IMG/VR virus record: IMGVR_UViG_3300044695_001347
Location: 1 to 20,768 of that record
Origin: a virus
Length of the DNA stretch: 20,768 nucleotides
Direction: 5' to 3' (one strand)
How positions within the stretch are numbered: the stretch's first letter is position 1; each line of letters starts with the position of its first letter. The translations under genes and the position numbers were made by a program. The notes below the pieces were generated by a model. That model saw only the letters and a program-made list of their open reading frames with translations, was not told where the DNA came from and did no database searches. Shown here in pieces: positions 1-6,461 of the stretch.

Positions 1-256
1 TGACAACGACATCAACGCAATCAAGAACAACGGTTCGATCTCGGGTGGTTACACTGTTAACAACTTCCTGACCGACACAAACGCTTGGTTCTTGACAACT
101 GATGTGCCTAACGGCATGAAGCACTTTGTTCGTACACCCCTGTCGAATTCGATGGACGGTGACTTCGACACAGGCAACGTGCGTTACAAGTCTCGCGAAC
201 GTTACAGCTTTGGCTGGTCGGATCCGCTTGGCATGTTCGGCTCTGCTGGTGCATAA
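1..256 (+). CDS. Major capsid protein, C-terminal fragment
   Basis: The 5' end is cut by the window. The open frame (codons from base 2) gives 84 residues to TAA at 254-256, ending in SFGWSDPLGMFGSAGA. The motif order NGMKHFVR, DFDTGNVRYKSRERYSFGW and a short Gly/Ala tail resembles what I recall of the C-terminal end of HK97-fold major capsid proteins, which form the icosahedral shell. Codons here favour C- and G-ending forms (aac, ttc, cgt, ggc) more than the downstream genes, as expected of a very highly expressed gene. A strong terminator directly follows, also usual for the coat gene, and connector genes lie downstream. The call rests on this context and C-terminal pattern, since most of the protein lies outside the window. 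Confidence 0.72.
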   Translation, partial: DNDINAIKNNGSISGGYTVNNFLTDTNAWFLTTDVPNGMKHFVRTPLSNSMDGDFDTGNVRYKSRERYSFGWSDPLGMFGSAGA

Positions 257-282
257 ATAAACCGTTAGAAACTGATGGTTTG

Positions 283-309
283 ACCCCGCTCAAAAGGCGG
301 GGTTTTTTA
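283..309 (+). terminator. Intrinsic terminator after the capsid gene
   Basis: A 7-bp GC-rich stem, accccgc (283-289) with gcggggt (297-303), has a 7-nt loop and runs into a T tract at 303-308. It sits 27 nt after the capsid stop codon, where it would cap the abundant coat transcript or reduce read-through into the genes from 434 onward. Confidence 0.85.
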
Positions 310-313
310 TTGC

Positions 314-341
314 TTGCATTTATTGTTGTATGGGTTATTAT
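314..341 (+). promoter_or_regulatory. Weak sigma70-like promoter candidate
   Basis: TTGCAT (314-319), a 16-nt spacer and TATTAT (336-341; 5 of 6 matches to TATAAT) lie in the 177-nt gap between the capsid terminator and the gene at 434. A restart of transcription here would make sense after a terminator. The -35 match is poor and the gap is AT-rich, so this may be chance. The rest of 257-433 shows no gene I can support. Confidence 0.22.
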
Positions 342-433
342 TAAAGAAATCTGGGAACCTCCAGCTTTACTGACCGCCCCAGCGGACGATGCAGAGACAG
401 TAGAGCGTAGTACTGCATATACAAGGAATTATC

Positions 434-895
434 ATGGCTTCGACCACCTTCTCCGGCCCAGTCACATCGACAAACGGTTTCATCGGCGCAGTTACTGGCA
501 ACGTCACAGGTAACATCGCTGGTTCTGGGTCAATTACCCACGCCTCTACAGCGGCAATTAACGCAACCGCTACAGCTACAGCCGCCCAAGTTGCGACTGG
601 CTACATTACTTCTACTTCCGCTGCCGCAACAACAATCACATTACCTACAGGCACATTGCTTGGCGCTGCTCTTGGAGCTACTCAAGGTACTGTGTTTGAT
701 CTGTATATCGACAACACTGCTGGCGCAAACACAGTAACTATTGCTGTTGCGGTTAACGGTATTTTGTCTACTGCCGCTGCTGACACTGCAGGAAGCTTTG
801 GCGATTTGACGATTGCCTCTGGTGTTACAGGCATTGCTCGGTTTACGCTGATGTTCGCTAGCGCAACTGCTTATGTGTTTACACGCACAGCTTAA
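434..895 (+). CDS. Candidate capsid decoration/head fibre protein
   Basis: 153 residues. The ATG has an AAGGA Shine-Dalgarno sequence upstream (ACAAGGAATTATC-ATG). The protein is very rich in Ala, Thr, Gly and Val with few charged residues and no predicted membrane segment. Residues 1-35 carry short fibre-like repeats (VTGNVTGN, GSGSI), as in trimeric fibre shafts. Residues 60-153 look like one compact beta domain with alternating hydrophobic and polar strands (FDLYIDNTAGANTVTIAVAV). It lies immediately after the coat gene, where many phages encode decoration, head-fibre or head-completion proteins. I recognise the general type but no named family. A virion surface role is inference from position and composition. 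Confidence 0.55.
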   Translation: MASTTFSGPVTSTNGFIGAVTGNVTGNIAGSGSITHASTAAINATATATAAQVATGYITSTSAAATTITLPTGTLLGAALGATQGTVFDLYIDNTAGANTVTIAVAVNGILSTAAADTAGSFGDLTIASGVTGIARFTLMFASATAYVFTRTA

Positions 896-921
896 TTAGC
901 TCCACTTAAAAGGAGCCGATC

Positions 922-1197
922 ATGGCTATGCAATATGACGTAAAAGCGGCAGAACGTACCACCACGGGTACTGCATACGCAGCTTCAGCCCGTGTCAAAG
1001 GTCTTGTGCTTTCATTCGCTACAGGCGGCACAGTCGTTATTAAAGACGGAGGTGCAAGTGGAACCACAGTGTTCTCTTATACAGCTCCTGCGGCAGCTGG
1101 CACAGTCAACGTTATTATTCCCGGCGAAGGTATTCTTTGCCGCACGGATATTCACGTTACGTTGTCTAGTGCTTCTGCTACGGTGTTCTATGGCTAA
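922..1197 (+). CDS. Small beta-rich virion protein, hypothetical
   Basis: 91 residues with a strong Shine-Dalgarno sequence (AAAAGGAG, 907-914). The sequence is a run of short hydrophobic strands (VKGLVLSFATGGTVVIKDGG, VNVIIPGEGILC), suggesting a small all-beta fold. The central GGTVVIKDG and IIPGEGI segments are reminiscent of small phage proteins encoded beside coat genes. No membrane segment or signal peptide is visible. The last 8 nt overlap the next gene, so the two are probably translated together. With the protein at 434 it may form the outer decoration of the head; a tail or neck role is equally possible. No named family recognised. Confidence 0.5.
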   Translation: MAMQYDVKAAERTTTGTAYAASARVKGLVLSFATGGTVVIKDGGASGTTVFSYTAPAAAGTVNVIIPGEGILCRTDIHVTLSSASATVFYG

Positions 1198-1444
1198 GAA
1201 AACCCCCTCCCTTGCTGTCGGTCGTGGTGAAAAGCTGCCTGTCAAGCAGGGGGCAGGGTTAACTGCCAAAGGACGTGCTAAGTACAACGCAGCCACGGGG
1301 TCTAATCTAAAGGCTCCACAGCCCGAGGGTGGCCCACGCAAGAAGTCATTCTGCGCTCGTATGAGCGGTATGCCCGGCCCGATGAAGGACGAGAAAGGCA
1401 GACCAACACGCAAAGCCGCAAGCCTCAAAAGATGGAAATGTTGA
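1190..1444 (+). CDS. Small basic protein, possible DUF6321-type
   Basis: 84 residues, start MAKKTPSLAVGRGEK. I chose the ATG at 1190: it gives the usual 8-nt overlap with the upstream gene, while an in-frame extension to 992 would cover the whole upstream gene in another frame. The protein is highly basic and contains the block LTAKGRAKYNAATGSNLKAP (residues about 24-43) followed by GGPRKKSFCARMSGM. From memory this block defines a small family of unknown function (I believe DUF6321) seen in aquatic phages and some algal viruses. The fixed SFCARM with one Cys is its most distinctive part. No catalytic motif is visible. It is the first of a series of small basic proteins. Confidence 0.6.
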   Translation: MAKKTPSLAVGRGEKLPVKQGAGLTAKGRAKYNAATGSNLKAPQPEGGPRKKSFCARMSGMPGPMKDEKGRPTRKAASLKRWKC

Positions 1445-1445
1445 A

Positions 1446-1685
1446 ATGGAAGACCTCGTGCAAACAGCCCGTGAGTTAGCTACCCACGCTAACGAAATTA
1501 AACATATCCAGTCTGATATGGATCAAGTTCTTCAAGAGCTTAATGCTATGAAGACTACGATAGACGCTATCAACCAGAAGCTCGATAAAGCTGAAGGCGG
1601 CTGGAAAACATTGATTTGGATTGGTAGTATCGCAACGACCGTAACGGGTGCTGTGGGTTTCGTAGTCGGATATTTTCGAGGTTGA
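1446..1685 (+). CDS. Coiled coil plus single TM protein, XhlA/holin-like
   Basis: 79 residues. Residues 1-50 form an amphipathic, heptad-like helix (IKHIQSDMDQVLQELNAM, then IDAINQKLDK). Residues about 55-77 are one membrane span (WIGSIATTVTGAVGFVVGYF) ending in RG. This soluble-helix/one-TM build resembles haemolysin XhlA-type and other small phage membrane proteins that assist holins. It sits one base after the previous stop codon and ends in a CGAGGTTGAT junction that supplies the ribosome site of the next gene. A lysis-helper role is inferred from architecture only. It lies about 11 kb from the main lysis cassette, so a role in the virion or in superinfection exclusion is also open. Confidence 0.55.
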   Translation: MEDLVQTARELATHANEIKHIQSDMDQVLQELNAMKTTIDAINQKLDKAEGGWKTLIWIGSIATTVTGAVGFVVGYFRG

Positions 1686-1686
1686 T

Positions 1687-2172
1687 ATGCCAGCAACAAG
1701 TGAAAAGCAAAAGAAGCTTATGGATGCTGCAGCGCACAATCCAGCATTTGCTAAAGAAGCAGGTATTCCAGTAGGTGTTGCACAAGAGTTTTCAAAACTA
1801 AGTAAAGGTCGTAAATTTACAACCGGATCCCGCCCTGACTTGCAAAAGGCCAATAAGCCCAAAACAGATCACGGCAAAATGAAACTTTTCAATGAAGGTG
1901 GTGCTATGAAAAACGATATGAAACAAGATAAAGCAATGGTTAAAAAAGCCGTTGGTATGCACGACAAACAAATGCACGGTGGCAAGAAAACCGACATGGC
2001 TGCTTTGAAGAAAGGTGGCATGCCAATGGTTATGAAGGATGGTAAGAAAGTCCCAGCATTCGCAGCTAAGAGCGGTGGTATGACTAAAATGGCTCGTGGC
2101 GGTGGCGTTGAGACCAAGGGTAAGACCAAAGGCACAATGATTAAGATGAAGTCTGGCGGCAAAACCTGTTAA
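1687..2172 (+). CDS. Lys/Gly/Met-rich basic protein, DUF3008-like start
   Basis: 161 residues; GAGG Shine-Dalgarno sequence at 1678-1681. The N-terminus MPATSEKQKKLMDAAAHNP resembles the opening of the DUF3008 family (PATSxxQ...LM), followed by a helix (VAQEFSKLSKG). From residue 60 on the protein turns into low-complexity sequence dominated by Lys, Gly and Met (MKNDMKQDKAMVKKA, GGMTKMARGGG). It ends in the tail MIKMKSGGKTC, which recurs in the next gene. It carries a strong net positive charge and has one Cys, at the very end. No enzyme motif is present. DNA condensation or packaging inside the capsid is a reasonable but untested idea. Contains the EGG/KGG motif discussed in the findings. 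Confidence 0.6.
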   Translation: MPATSEKQKKLMDAAAHNPAFAKEAGIPVGVAQEFSKLSKGRKFTTGSRPDLQKANKPKTDHGKMKLFNEGGAMKNDMKQDKAMVKKAVGMHDKQMHGGKKTDMAALKKGGMPMVMKDGKKVPAFAAKSGGMTKMARGGGVETKGKTKGTMIKMKSGGKTC

Positions 2173-2175
2173 GGA
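2119..2175 (+). repeat. 57-nt direct repeat, copy 1 (tail of gene at 1687)
   Basis: Encodes KGKTKGTMIKMKSGGKTC, the stop codon and the next Shine-Dalgarno sequence (AAGGA). It matches 2473-2529 at 50 of 57 positions without gaps, so the coding tail, the stop and the ribosome site were duplicated as one unit. Confidence 0.85.
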
Positions 2176-2181
2176 AATATG

Positions 2182-2526
2182 ATGCGTAAACCTACCGCCG
2201 CTGAAATGGCAAAAATTGAAAAATCCCGTGAACGTTTGCAAATGGGTCAGGCTGGTGAGCGCGACATGCTTTCCAAAATTTCTACAACTTCACGTAAAGC
2301 CGCGAAAGATATGCAGCGTGGCGCAAATGAAATGCGTGAGTCTGTAGACCCAGCAGCGCGTGATTATGAGTTAGCTGTTGATTCTGGTCAAAAGAATGGC
2401 GGTTCTGTCAAAGCTAAAAGAATGGCAAAGGGCGGTTCAGCCTCAAGTCGTGCTGATGGTTGTGCTATGAAAGGCAAGACCAAAGGCATGATGGTTAAGA
2501 TGAAGTCTGGCGGCAGAACTTGCTAA
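2182..2526 (+). CDS. Lys/Gly/Met-rich basic protein sharing tail with neighbour
   Basis: 114 residues from the ATG at 2182. Two adjacent ATGs exist (2179 and 2182); the second lies 6 nt after AAGGA (2171-2175), the first only 3 nt, so I prefer 2182. Residues 1-70 are mostly helical and charged (AAEMAKIEKSRERLQMGQ, KAAKDMQRGANEMRES). The second half is low-complexity (KNGGSVKAKRMAKGGSASS) and the protein ends MMVKMKSGGRTC, nearly the same tail as the upstream protein. The different N-terminal halves joined to a shared tail suggest a tail duplication or shuffling event rather than duplication of a whole gene. Function unknown. Confidence 0.58.
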   Translation: MRKPTAAEMAKIEKSRERLQMGQAGERDMLSKISTTSRKAAKDMQRGANEMRESVDPAARDYELAVDSGQKNGGSVKAKRMAKGGSASSRADGCAMKGKTKGMMVKMKSGGRTC

Positions 2527-2529
2527 GGA
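2473..2529 (+). repeat. 57-nt direct repeat, copy 2 (tail of gene at 2182)
   Basis: Encodes KGKTKGMMVKMKSGGRTC, stop and AAGGA. Four of the seven differences from copy 1 (2119-2175) change the residue (T/M, I/V, K/R), always to a similar or permitted residue, suggesting the tail is kept by selection. Confidence 0.85.
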
Positions 2530-2535
2530 ATAAAC

Positions 2536-2820
2536 ATGAAACCCGTTGATAAAGACAGCAACCCCGGACTTTCAAAGTTACCCACTGAAGTACGCAATAA
2601 GATGGGTTACATGAAGAAGGGCGGCAAGGTATCTAGTCCTGTCAATAAGAAGGCACTAGAGAAAGCTGGTTTTTACGACAAAGATCAAACTTCGGCAAAA
2701 CGCAAGAGTATCATTAATAAAGTTACAACCAAGCCTCAGCGAATAGAAATGGTTGAAAAAATGTTTCTAACCAAGAAAGCTAGCCCTACTAAAAGTAAAG
2801 CTCGTAAAAAGGTGATTTGA
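2536..2820 (+). CDS. Small basic protein, hypothetical
   Basis: 94 residues, AAGGA Shine-Dalgarno sequence placed inside the preceding stop (TAAGGA). The N-terminal block VDKDSNPGLSKLPTEVRNKM is well formed and looks conserved in style, followed by GYMKKGGKVSSP, which shares the GGKVS core with the next protein. The C-terminal third is almost all Lys/Arg/Ser (KKASPTKSKARKKVI) and resembles DNA-binding tails of H1-like proteins. No Cys, no membrane segment, no enzyme motif. It overlaps the next gene by one base (TGATG). Function unknown; a nucleic-acid-binding role is inferred only from charge. Confidence 0.55.
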   Translation: MKPVDKDSNPGLSKLPTEVRNKMGYMKKGGKVSSPVNKKALEKAGFYDKDQTSAKRKSIINKVTTKPQRIEMVEKMFLTKKASPTKSKARKKVI

Positions 2821-3095
2821 TGAGAGCCTCTCGTGGCATGGGTGCGATTAACCCCGCTAAAATGCCCGGGGGTAAAAAAGCTCGTCGTAAAGATGGTGAT
2901 GAGTTTACGATGTACGCTGAGGGCGGCAAAGTAAGTGCCGCTGGTAATTACACCAAACCCAGCTTACGTAAGAAGATTGTGTCCCAAGTTAAAGCCGCAG
3001 CTACTCACGGCACAGGTGCTGGTCAATGGTCAGCCCGTAAAGCACAGCTAGTAGCTAAGAAGTATAAAGCAGCAGGCGGAGGCTACCGAGATTGA
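2820..3095 (+). CDS. Small basic protein with GQWSARKAQ domain
   Basis: 91 residues. The ATG at 2820 overlaps the upstream stop (TGATG) and lies 7 nt after AAAAAGG; a TTG at 2817 in the same frame is less likely. The C-terminal half, TKPSLRKKIVSQVKAAATHG followed by GQWSARKAQLVAKKYKAAGG, is a compact helical domain. I recall it as a family of unknown function (I believe DUF5872) shared by aquatic phages and some large DNA viruses of algae. The N-terminal half is a flexible basic arm with MYAEGGKVS. The GQWSARKAQ core with its fixed Trp suggests a specific binding surface, but its partner is unknown to me. Confidence 0.6.
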   Translation: MRASRGMGAINPAKMPGGKKARRKDGDEFTMYAEGGKVSAAGNYTKPSLRKKIVSQVKAAATHGTGAGQWSARKAQLVAKKYKAAGGGYRD

Positions 3096-3325
3096 AAGCC
3101 CCGCAAAAATCCTTAAAAAACTGGGGAGACCAGAAATGGCGAACCAAATCAGGTAAGAAATCCTCGGAAACGGGTGAGCGGTACTTGCCAGAAAAGGCTA
3201 TAAAGGCATTAAGCCCTGCGGAGTATGCAGCCACAACCAAGGCTAAACGCGCAGGTAAATCGGCTGGTAAGCAGTTTGTAGCTCAGCCAAAACGTATTGC
3301 AAAGAAAACGGCAGGATATAGATAA
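3092..3325 (+). CDS. Small basic protein, 'KWRTKSGK' family, TTG start
   Basis: 77 residues starting at TTG, which overlaps the upstream stop as TTGA. GGAGG at 3078-3082 lies 9 nt upstream and supports this rare start. The sequence begins SLKNWGDQKWRTKSGKKS, then ERYLPEKAIKALSPAEYAAT and a basic C-terminal stretch (KRAGKSAGKQFVAQPKRIAK). I recall close relatives in cyanophages and nucleo-cytoplasmic large DNA viruses, with no function assigned. It has the look of a small structural or nucleic-acid-binding protein. It ends in a TAATG overlap with the gp4-like gene, placing it in the same transcript as the connector. Confidence 0.6.
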   Translation: MKAPQKSLKNWGDQKWRTKSGKKSSETGERYLPEKAIKALSPAEYAATTKAKRAGKSAGKQFVAQPKRIAKKTAGYR

Positions 3326-4245
3326 TGGCAACATCCGGCACCGCAGGCTTTAATTTAGACCTCTCCGAATTAGTGGAAGAGGCGTTTGAGCGTTGCGGTA
3401 AAGAGCTGCGTACTGGATATGATCTGCGTACAGCACGTCGTAGCATTAACTTATTGACGGTTGAGTGGGCAAACCGTGGCATTAACTTGTGGACAATTGA
3501 ACAAGGTCAAATTCCGATGGTTACAGGGCAGGCAACTTACGCCTTGCCTAATGACACGATTGATCTGTTGGATACGGTTATTCGTACAGGATCTGGGCAA
3601 AATCAGACTGATATCAACATTACCCGTATCTCTGAGTCCACATACATCACCATTCCTAACAAAAACGCACAGGCGCGACCAATTCAAGTTTGGATTAACC
3701 GCCAGTCAGGTAATACAAATGCAAGCGTTACAACGGCTTTAAACGGTGGAATAACGGCAACAGATACAACCATTACTGTGGTGTCGGCGGCAAATCTACC
3801 GAGCCAAGGATATATCAAGGTTGATAACGAAATTATTATGTACCAGAACGTAAGTGGCAACCAACTGTTGAACTGCTTTCGTGGACAGGCTAATACAACG
3901 GCGGTATCGCATTTAACTGCAGCTTCTGTTTATCAAACATTCCCGCCAAACATTAACGTCTGGCCTACACCCAACGCACCGGGCGATCAATATACGTTCA
4001 TTTACTACAGAATGCGCCGTATTCAAGATTCTGGTGGCGGTGTATCTACACAAGATATTCCATTTCGTTTTATCCCGTGTTTGGTTGCTGGACTTGCGTT
4101 TAACCTAAGCGTTAAATTGCCTGATGTACAGCCTGATCGCGTGATGTTTTTAAAACAAGATTACGAGCAACAGTTCCAGTTGGCTGCAGATGAGGATCGT
4201 GAAAAAGCTCCCTTGCGATTTGTGCCTCGCAATATGTTTTATTGA
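3325..4245 (+). CDS. P22 gp4-like head-tail adaptor
   Basis: 306 residues; AGGA at 3313-3316 and a TAATG overlap with the previous gene. The N-terminal region (LSELVEEAFERCGKELRTGY, then INLLTVEWANRGINLWT) has the helix-loop-helix pattern of the P22 gp4 tail accessory factor, which binds under the portal and starts tail assembly. The C-terminal helices (IPCLVAGLAFNLSVKLPDVQ, FLKQDYEQQFQLAADEDRE) also fit. The protein is about twice the length of P22 gp4. Part of the extra length is a 64-residue beta module at residues 139-202 (nt 3739-3930), also present in the gp10-like protein at 14153. The family assignment is by pattern, not by search. Confidence 0.62.
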   Translation: MATSGTAGFNLDLSELVEEAFERCGKELRTGYDLRTARRSINLLTVEWANRGINLWTIEQGQIPMVTGQATYALPNDTIDLLDTVIRTGSGQNQTDINITRISESTYITIPNKNAQARPIQVWINRQSGNTNASVTTALNGGITATDTTITVVSAANLPSQGYIKVDNEIIMYQNVSGNQLLNCFRGQANTTAVSHLTAASVYQTFPPNINVWPTPNAPGDQYTFIYYRMRRIQDSGGGVSTQDIPFRFIPCLVAGLAFNLSVKLPDVQPDRVMFLKQDYEQQFQLAADEDREKAPLRFVPRNMFY

Positions 4246-4253
4246 GGTGAGCG

Positions 4254-4643
4254 ATGCCTAGTCAATTTGCCTCGGGTAAATATGCGATTGCGGAGTGTGA
4301 TCGGTGTGGTCAACGGTTTAAACTCAAAGAGCTTAAGAAATTAGTCATTAAGACACAGATTAAAAACATTTTGGTTTGCCGTGAGTGCTGGGAACCAGAT
4401 CAACCGCAGTTGCAGCTTGGCATGTATCCGGTCAATGATCCACAGGCGCTTAGAAACCCAAGGCCAGATACCAGTTATGTTGTTTCAGGTTTAGATGCAG
4501 ACGGCGATCCGTCTGGTGGTAGCAGAATATTTCAATGGGGTTTTAATCCAGTTGGCGGCGCTAGAGGTTTTAACAGCGGATTAACACCGAATGACTTGAT
4601 TATCCAAGTTGAGCTTGGTACAGTTACAATAGCGGTTACTTAA
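4254..4643 (+). CDS. Four-cysteine zinc-ribbon protein, connector region
   Basis: 129 residues; AGGTGA Shine-Dalgarno sequence. Two CxxC knuckles, C15-DR-C18 and C42-RE-C45, are separated by a basic helix/strand (KLKELKKLVIKTQIKN), the spacing of a zinc ribbon. Next comes the block WEPDQPQLQLGMYPVNDPQA, then NPRPDTS, and a Gly-rich strand-forming C-terminus. I recall this layout in many uncharacterised phage proteins encoded beside head-tail connector genes. Structural zinc binding is likely; its partner is unknown. A virion or assembly role fits the position between the two adaptors, and a regulator role cannot be excluded. Confidence 0.6.
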   Translation: MPSQFASGKYAIAECDRCGQRFKLKELKKLVIKTQIKNILVCRECWEPDQPQLQLGMYPVNDPQALRNPRPDTSYVVSGLDADGDPSGGSRIFQWGFNPVGGARGFNSGLTPNDLIIQVELGTVTIAVT

Positions 4644-4653
4644 GGAGTATCAC

Positions 4654-4845
4654 ATGTTTAAACGTGGCGCAGACGGCGTAGCCAAGAAAGGCAAAACCGA
4701 AGGTAAAAATCTTGGCAACAGTGGCCCAACGGTCGCTGCGTTGTCTGGCAAAGGTACACCTACTTCTAAGGGCGGCAAGACAAATGCTGACATGAAGAAA
4801 ATGGGTCGTGGCTTGGCTAAAATTGCTGCTCAAAAGCGAGGTTGA
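4654..4845 (+). CDS. Small Lys/Gly-rich basic protein
   Basis: 63 residues; TAAGGAG ribosome site overlapping the upstream stop. The composition is dominated by Lys, Gly, Ala and Thr (GVAKKGKTEGKNLGNSG, then KGTPTSKGGKTNADMKKMG) with an amphipathic C-terminal helix (GRGLAKIAAQKRG). No acidic patch, Cys or enzyme motif. It ends RG-stop with the junction CGAGGTTGATATG, the same junction that ends the gene at 1446. It belongs by composition with the basic proteins at 1190-3325 even though two connector genes separate them. Function unknown. Confidence 0.55.
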   Translation: MFKRGADGVAKKGKTEGKNLGNSGPTVAALSGKGTPTSKGGKTNADMKKMGRGLAKIAAQKRG

Positions 4846-4846
4846 T

Positions 4847-5137
4847 ATGGCTAAGTACAGTCAGAAAGTAATGGGTAAAGAGATTGGCGACGCTAAGGTG
4901 TATGCTGAACCCCACACCATGAATGGCAAAAAGTTTGGCGTTGAAACTCATGCAGCAACGATGTCTAAACGTCAAGATCCAAACACAATGGCTGCGAAAG
5001 ACTTTAAAGCCTGTGGCCCTGCTATGCGTGTCAGCACTGGAGATCCAGCCCGTGAAAATGTCAAGACTACCGGCATTAAGATTCGTGGTACAGGCTGCGC
5101 TACGAAGGGTACGATGGCAAGAGGGCCAATGGCATAA
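4847..5137 (+). CDS. Small basic protein with C-terminal GTGCATKG tail
   Basis: 96 residues. I use the ATG at 4847, 5 nt after GAGG (4838-4841); the in-frame extension to 4808 overlaps the previous gene. Layout: MAKYSQKVMGKEIGDAKVYA, then HTMNGKKFGVETHAATMSKR, a Cys-containing stretch (DFKACGPAMRV) and the tail IRGTGCATKGTMARGPMA. The tail echoes the KGTM/KGMM wording of the tails at 2119 and 2473, and similar 'RGTG..TKG..ARGP' endings are, from memory, frequent in small proteins of aquatic phages. Two Cys residues, no membrane segment. It overlaps the next gene by one base (TAATG). Function unknown. Confidence 0.55.
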   Translation: MAKYSQKVMGKEIGDAKVYAEPHTMNGKKFGVETHAATMSKRQDPNTMAAKDFKACGPAMRVSTGDPARENVKTTGIKIRGTGCATKGTMARGPMA

Positions 5138-5811
5138 TGAATTACGCTCAACTCTCCGCAGCTATTACGGCTTATGCAGAAAGCGATGAACAGTTGTTTG
5201 TCGAAAACATTCCTGTATTTGTCGAGCTTGCTGAGCAGCGTATTTATAACTCAGTTCAGCTGTCTTACCTGCGAAAGAACGTTACTGGCAATGCATCGCA
5301 AAACAACAAGTACTTATCTACCCCTTCTGACTTTCTGTCTGTATATTCAGTTGCAGTTATTAAGGCAAACGGCGAGTATGAGTACTTGTTAAACAAAGAT
5401 GTAAACTTTATACGTCAGTCGTATCCCTCTCCCACAGATACAGGATTGCCAAAGTACTATGCTATTTTTGGCCCGACGACGACATCTGATAACCCCCCTG
5501 CGTTGACCAACGAAATTTCTTTAATTCTTGGGCCAACTCCGGACAGCGCGTATTCTATTGAGTTGCATTACTTCTTCTACCCAGAGTCAATCGTGACTGC
5601 TGGAACCACTTGGCTTGGCGATAACTTTGACTCTGCGCTGTTATATGGTGCAATGCGGGAAGCCTGTATATTTCAACGTCAAGAGCCAGATGTCGTAGCA
5701 AATTACGAGCAAAAGTACCAAGAATCAATGATGTTGCTGAAACAACTTGGCGACGGCAAAGAGCGTCAGGATGCCTATCGAAGTGGTCAAGTCCGGTATC
5801 CGGTCCGATGA
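5137..5811 (+). CDS. Second head-tail adaptor (SU10/T7 gp11-like)
   Basis: 224 residues. The N-terminal helices (YAESDEQLFVENIPVFVELA, EQRIYNSVQLSYLRK) precede a beta domain (LSTPSDFLSVYSVAVIKANG) and a closing helix set (FDSALLYGAMREACIFQRQ, VANYEQKYQESMMLLKQLG). This alpha-beta-alpha order, with AEQRI and the late A-L-Y-G-A helix, is typical of short-tailed phage adaptor proteins such as those of SU10 and the T7 gp11 group, which form a ring between portal and nozzle. Together with the gp4-like protein at 3325, the phage would have two adaptor-type proteins. It overlaps both neighbours (TAATG before, ATGA after), so expression is coupled. Family call is by pattern. Confidence 0.58.
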   Translation: MNYAQLSAAITAYAESDEQLFVENIPVFVELAEQRIYNSVQLSYLRKNVTGNASQNNKYLSTPSDFLSVYSVAVIKANGEYEYLLNKDVNFIRQSYPSPTDTGLPKYYAIFGPTTTSDNPPALTNEISLILGPTPDSAYSIELHYFFYPESIVTAGTTWLGDNFDSALLYGAMREACIFQRQEPDVVANYEQKYQESMMLLKQLGDGKERQDAYRSGQVRYPVR

Positions 5812-6461
5812 AACGATTAAACCCTAAAACCGCCGCACCCTTTAAAAAGGGTGACGTTCGAGAGGACGGGTATGTGTTTGGGTATTACCAAAATACAAGA
5901 ATCAAAAAAGATGGTTTTTGTAAAGAAGTTTGGCTTTCTCCAGAAATGTTCGTTAAAGACGTTGAGATGCATAGAGTATTGTCAAAATCCTATTATGCAG
6001 AAAACGCAGATAAAGAGAACGCTAGAGCAGTTGCGTGGAAACAAAAAAATAGAAGCAAAGCAAATGAGCTTAACAGGCAGTCATGGCATAAACACGCTGA
6101 AAGTAATCAAGAAAAATTACGAGCGCGATATGTTGAAAATAAACAATACTATTTAAACCAAGCTTTGTTATGGCAAAAACAAAACCCATCAAAAGTTGCC
6201 GCCAGAACAGCACGTCGTAATTTAGCAAAAATACAACGCACTCCATTATGGTTAACAGAAGACGACCACTGGATGATTGAGCAGGCGTATGAATTGGCTG
6301 CTTTACGTACAAAAATGTTTGGGTTTAGCTGGCATGTTGACCATATAATTCCATTGCGGGGTAAAACTGTTTCAGGACTACATGTGCCGTGCAACCTGCA
6401 AGTGATACCGGGCGTAGAAAATATCCGTAAAAGCAACAGACTTGTGGAGAATATATCTTGA
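5808..6461 (+). CDS. Free-standing HNH endonuclease
   Basis: 217 residues. The C-terminal 45 residues hold the HNH core: WHVDHIIPL (residues 175-183, with D178 and H179), GLHVPCNLQVIP (H192, N196) and N205 with K208 and N210. This is the His-Asn-His metal-binding nuclease fold used by phage homing-type endonucleases. The N-terminal part (residues 1-150) is basic and helical with many Lys, Asn and Gln, probably the DNA-recognition region. The gene overlaps its upstream and downstream neighbours by 4 nt each (ATGA and TTGA). Its codons are clearly more A-rich than those around it (many aaa, aat, gaa), a sign of a recent mobile arrival. It probably nicks or cuts related phage genomes lacking it. 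Confidence 0.87.
   Translation: MKRLNPKTAAPFKKGDVREDGYVFGYYQNTRIKKDGFCKEVWLSPEMFVKDVEMHRVLSKSYYAENADKENARAVAWKQKNRSKANELNRQSWHKHAESNQEKLRARYVENKQYYLNQALLWQKQNPSKVAARTARRNLAKIQRTPLWLTEDDHWMIEQAYELAALRTKMFGFSWHVDHIIPLRGKTVSGLHVPCNLQVIPGVENIRKSNRLVENIS

Noticed and set aside
280-513. Open frame with a hydrophobic N-terminus after the capsid gene
   Set aside because: It begins inside the terminator hairpin, has no ribosome site, and its second half is an out-of-frame reading of the well-supported gene at 434.
992-1189. In-frame extension of the gene at 1190
   Set aside because: It would overlap nearly all of the gene at 922 in another frame; the ATG at 1190 gives a normal short overlap.
1798-2241. 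Minus-strand frame rich in His and Phe
   Set aside because: This is simply the complement of Lys/Gly/Met-rich coding sequence; it crosses the border of two good + strand genes.
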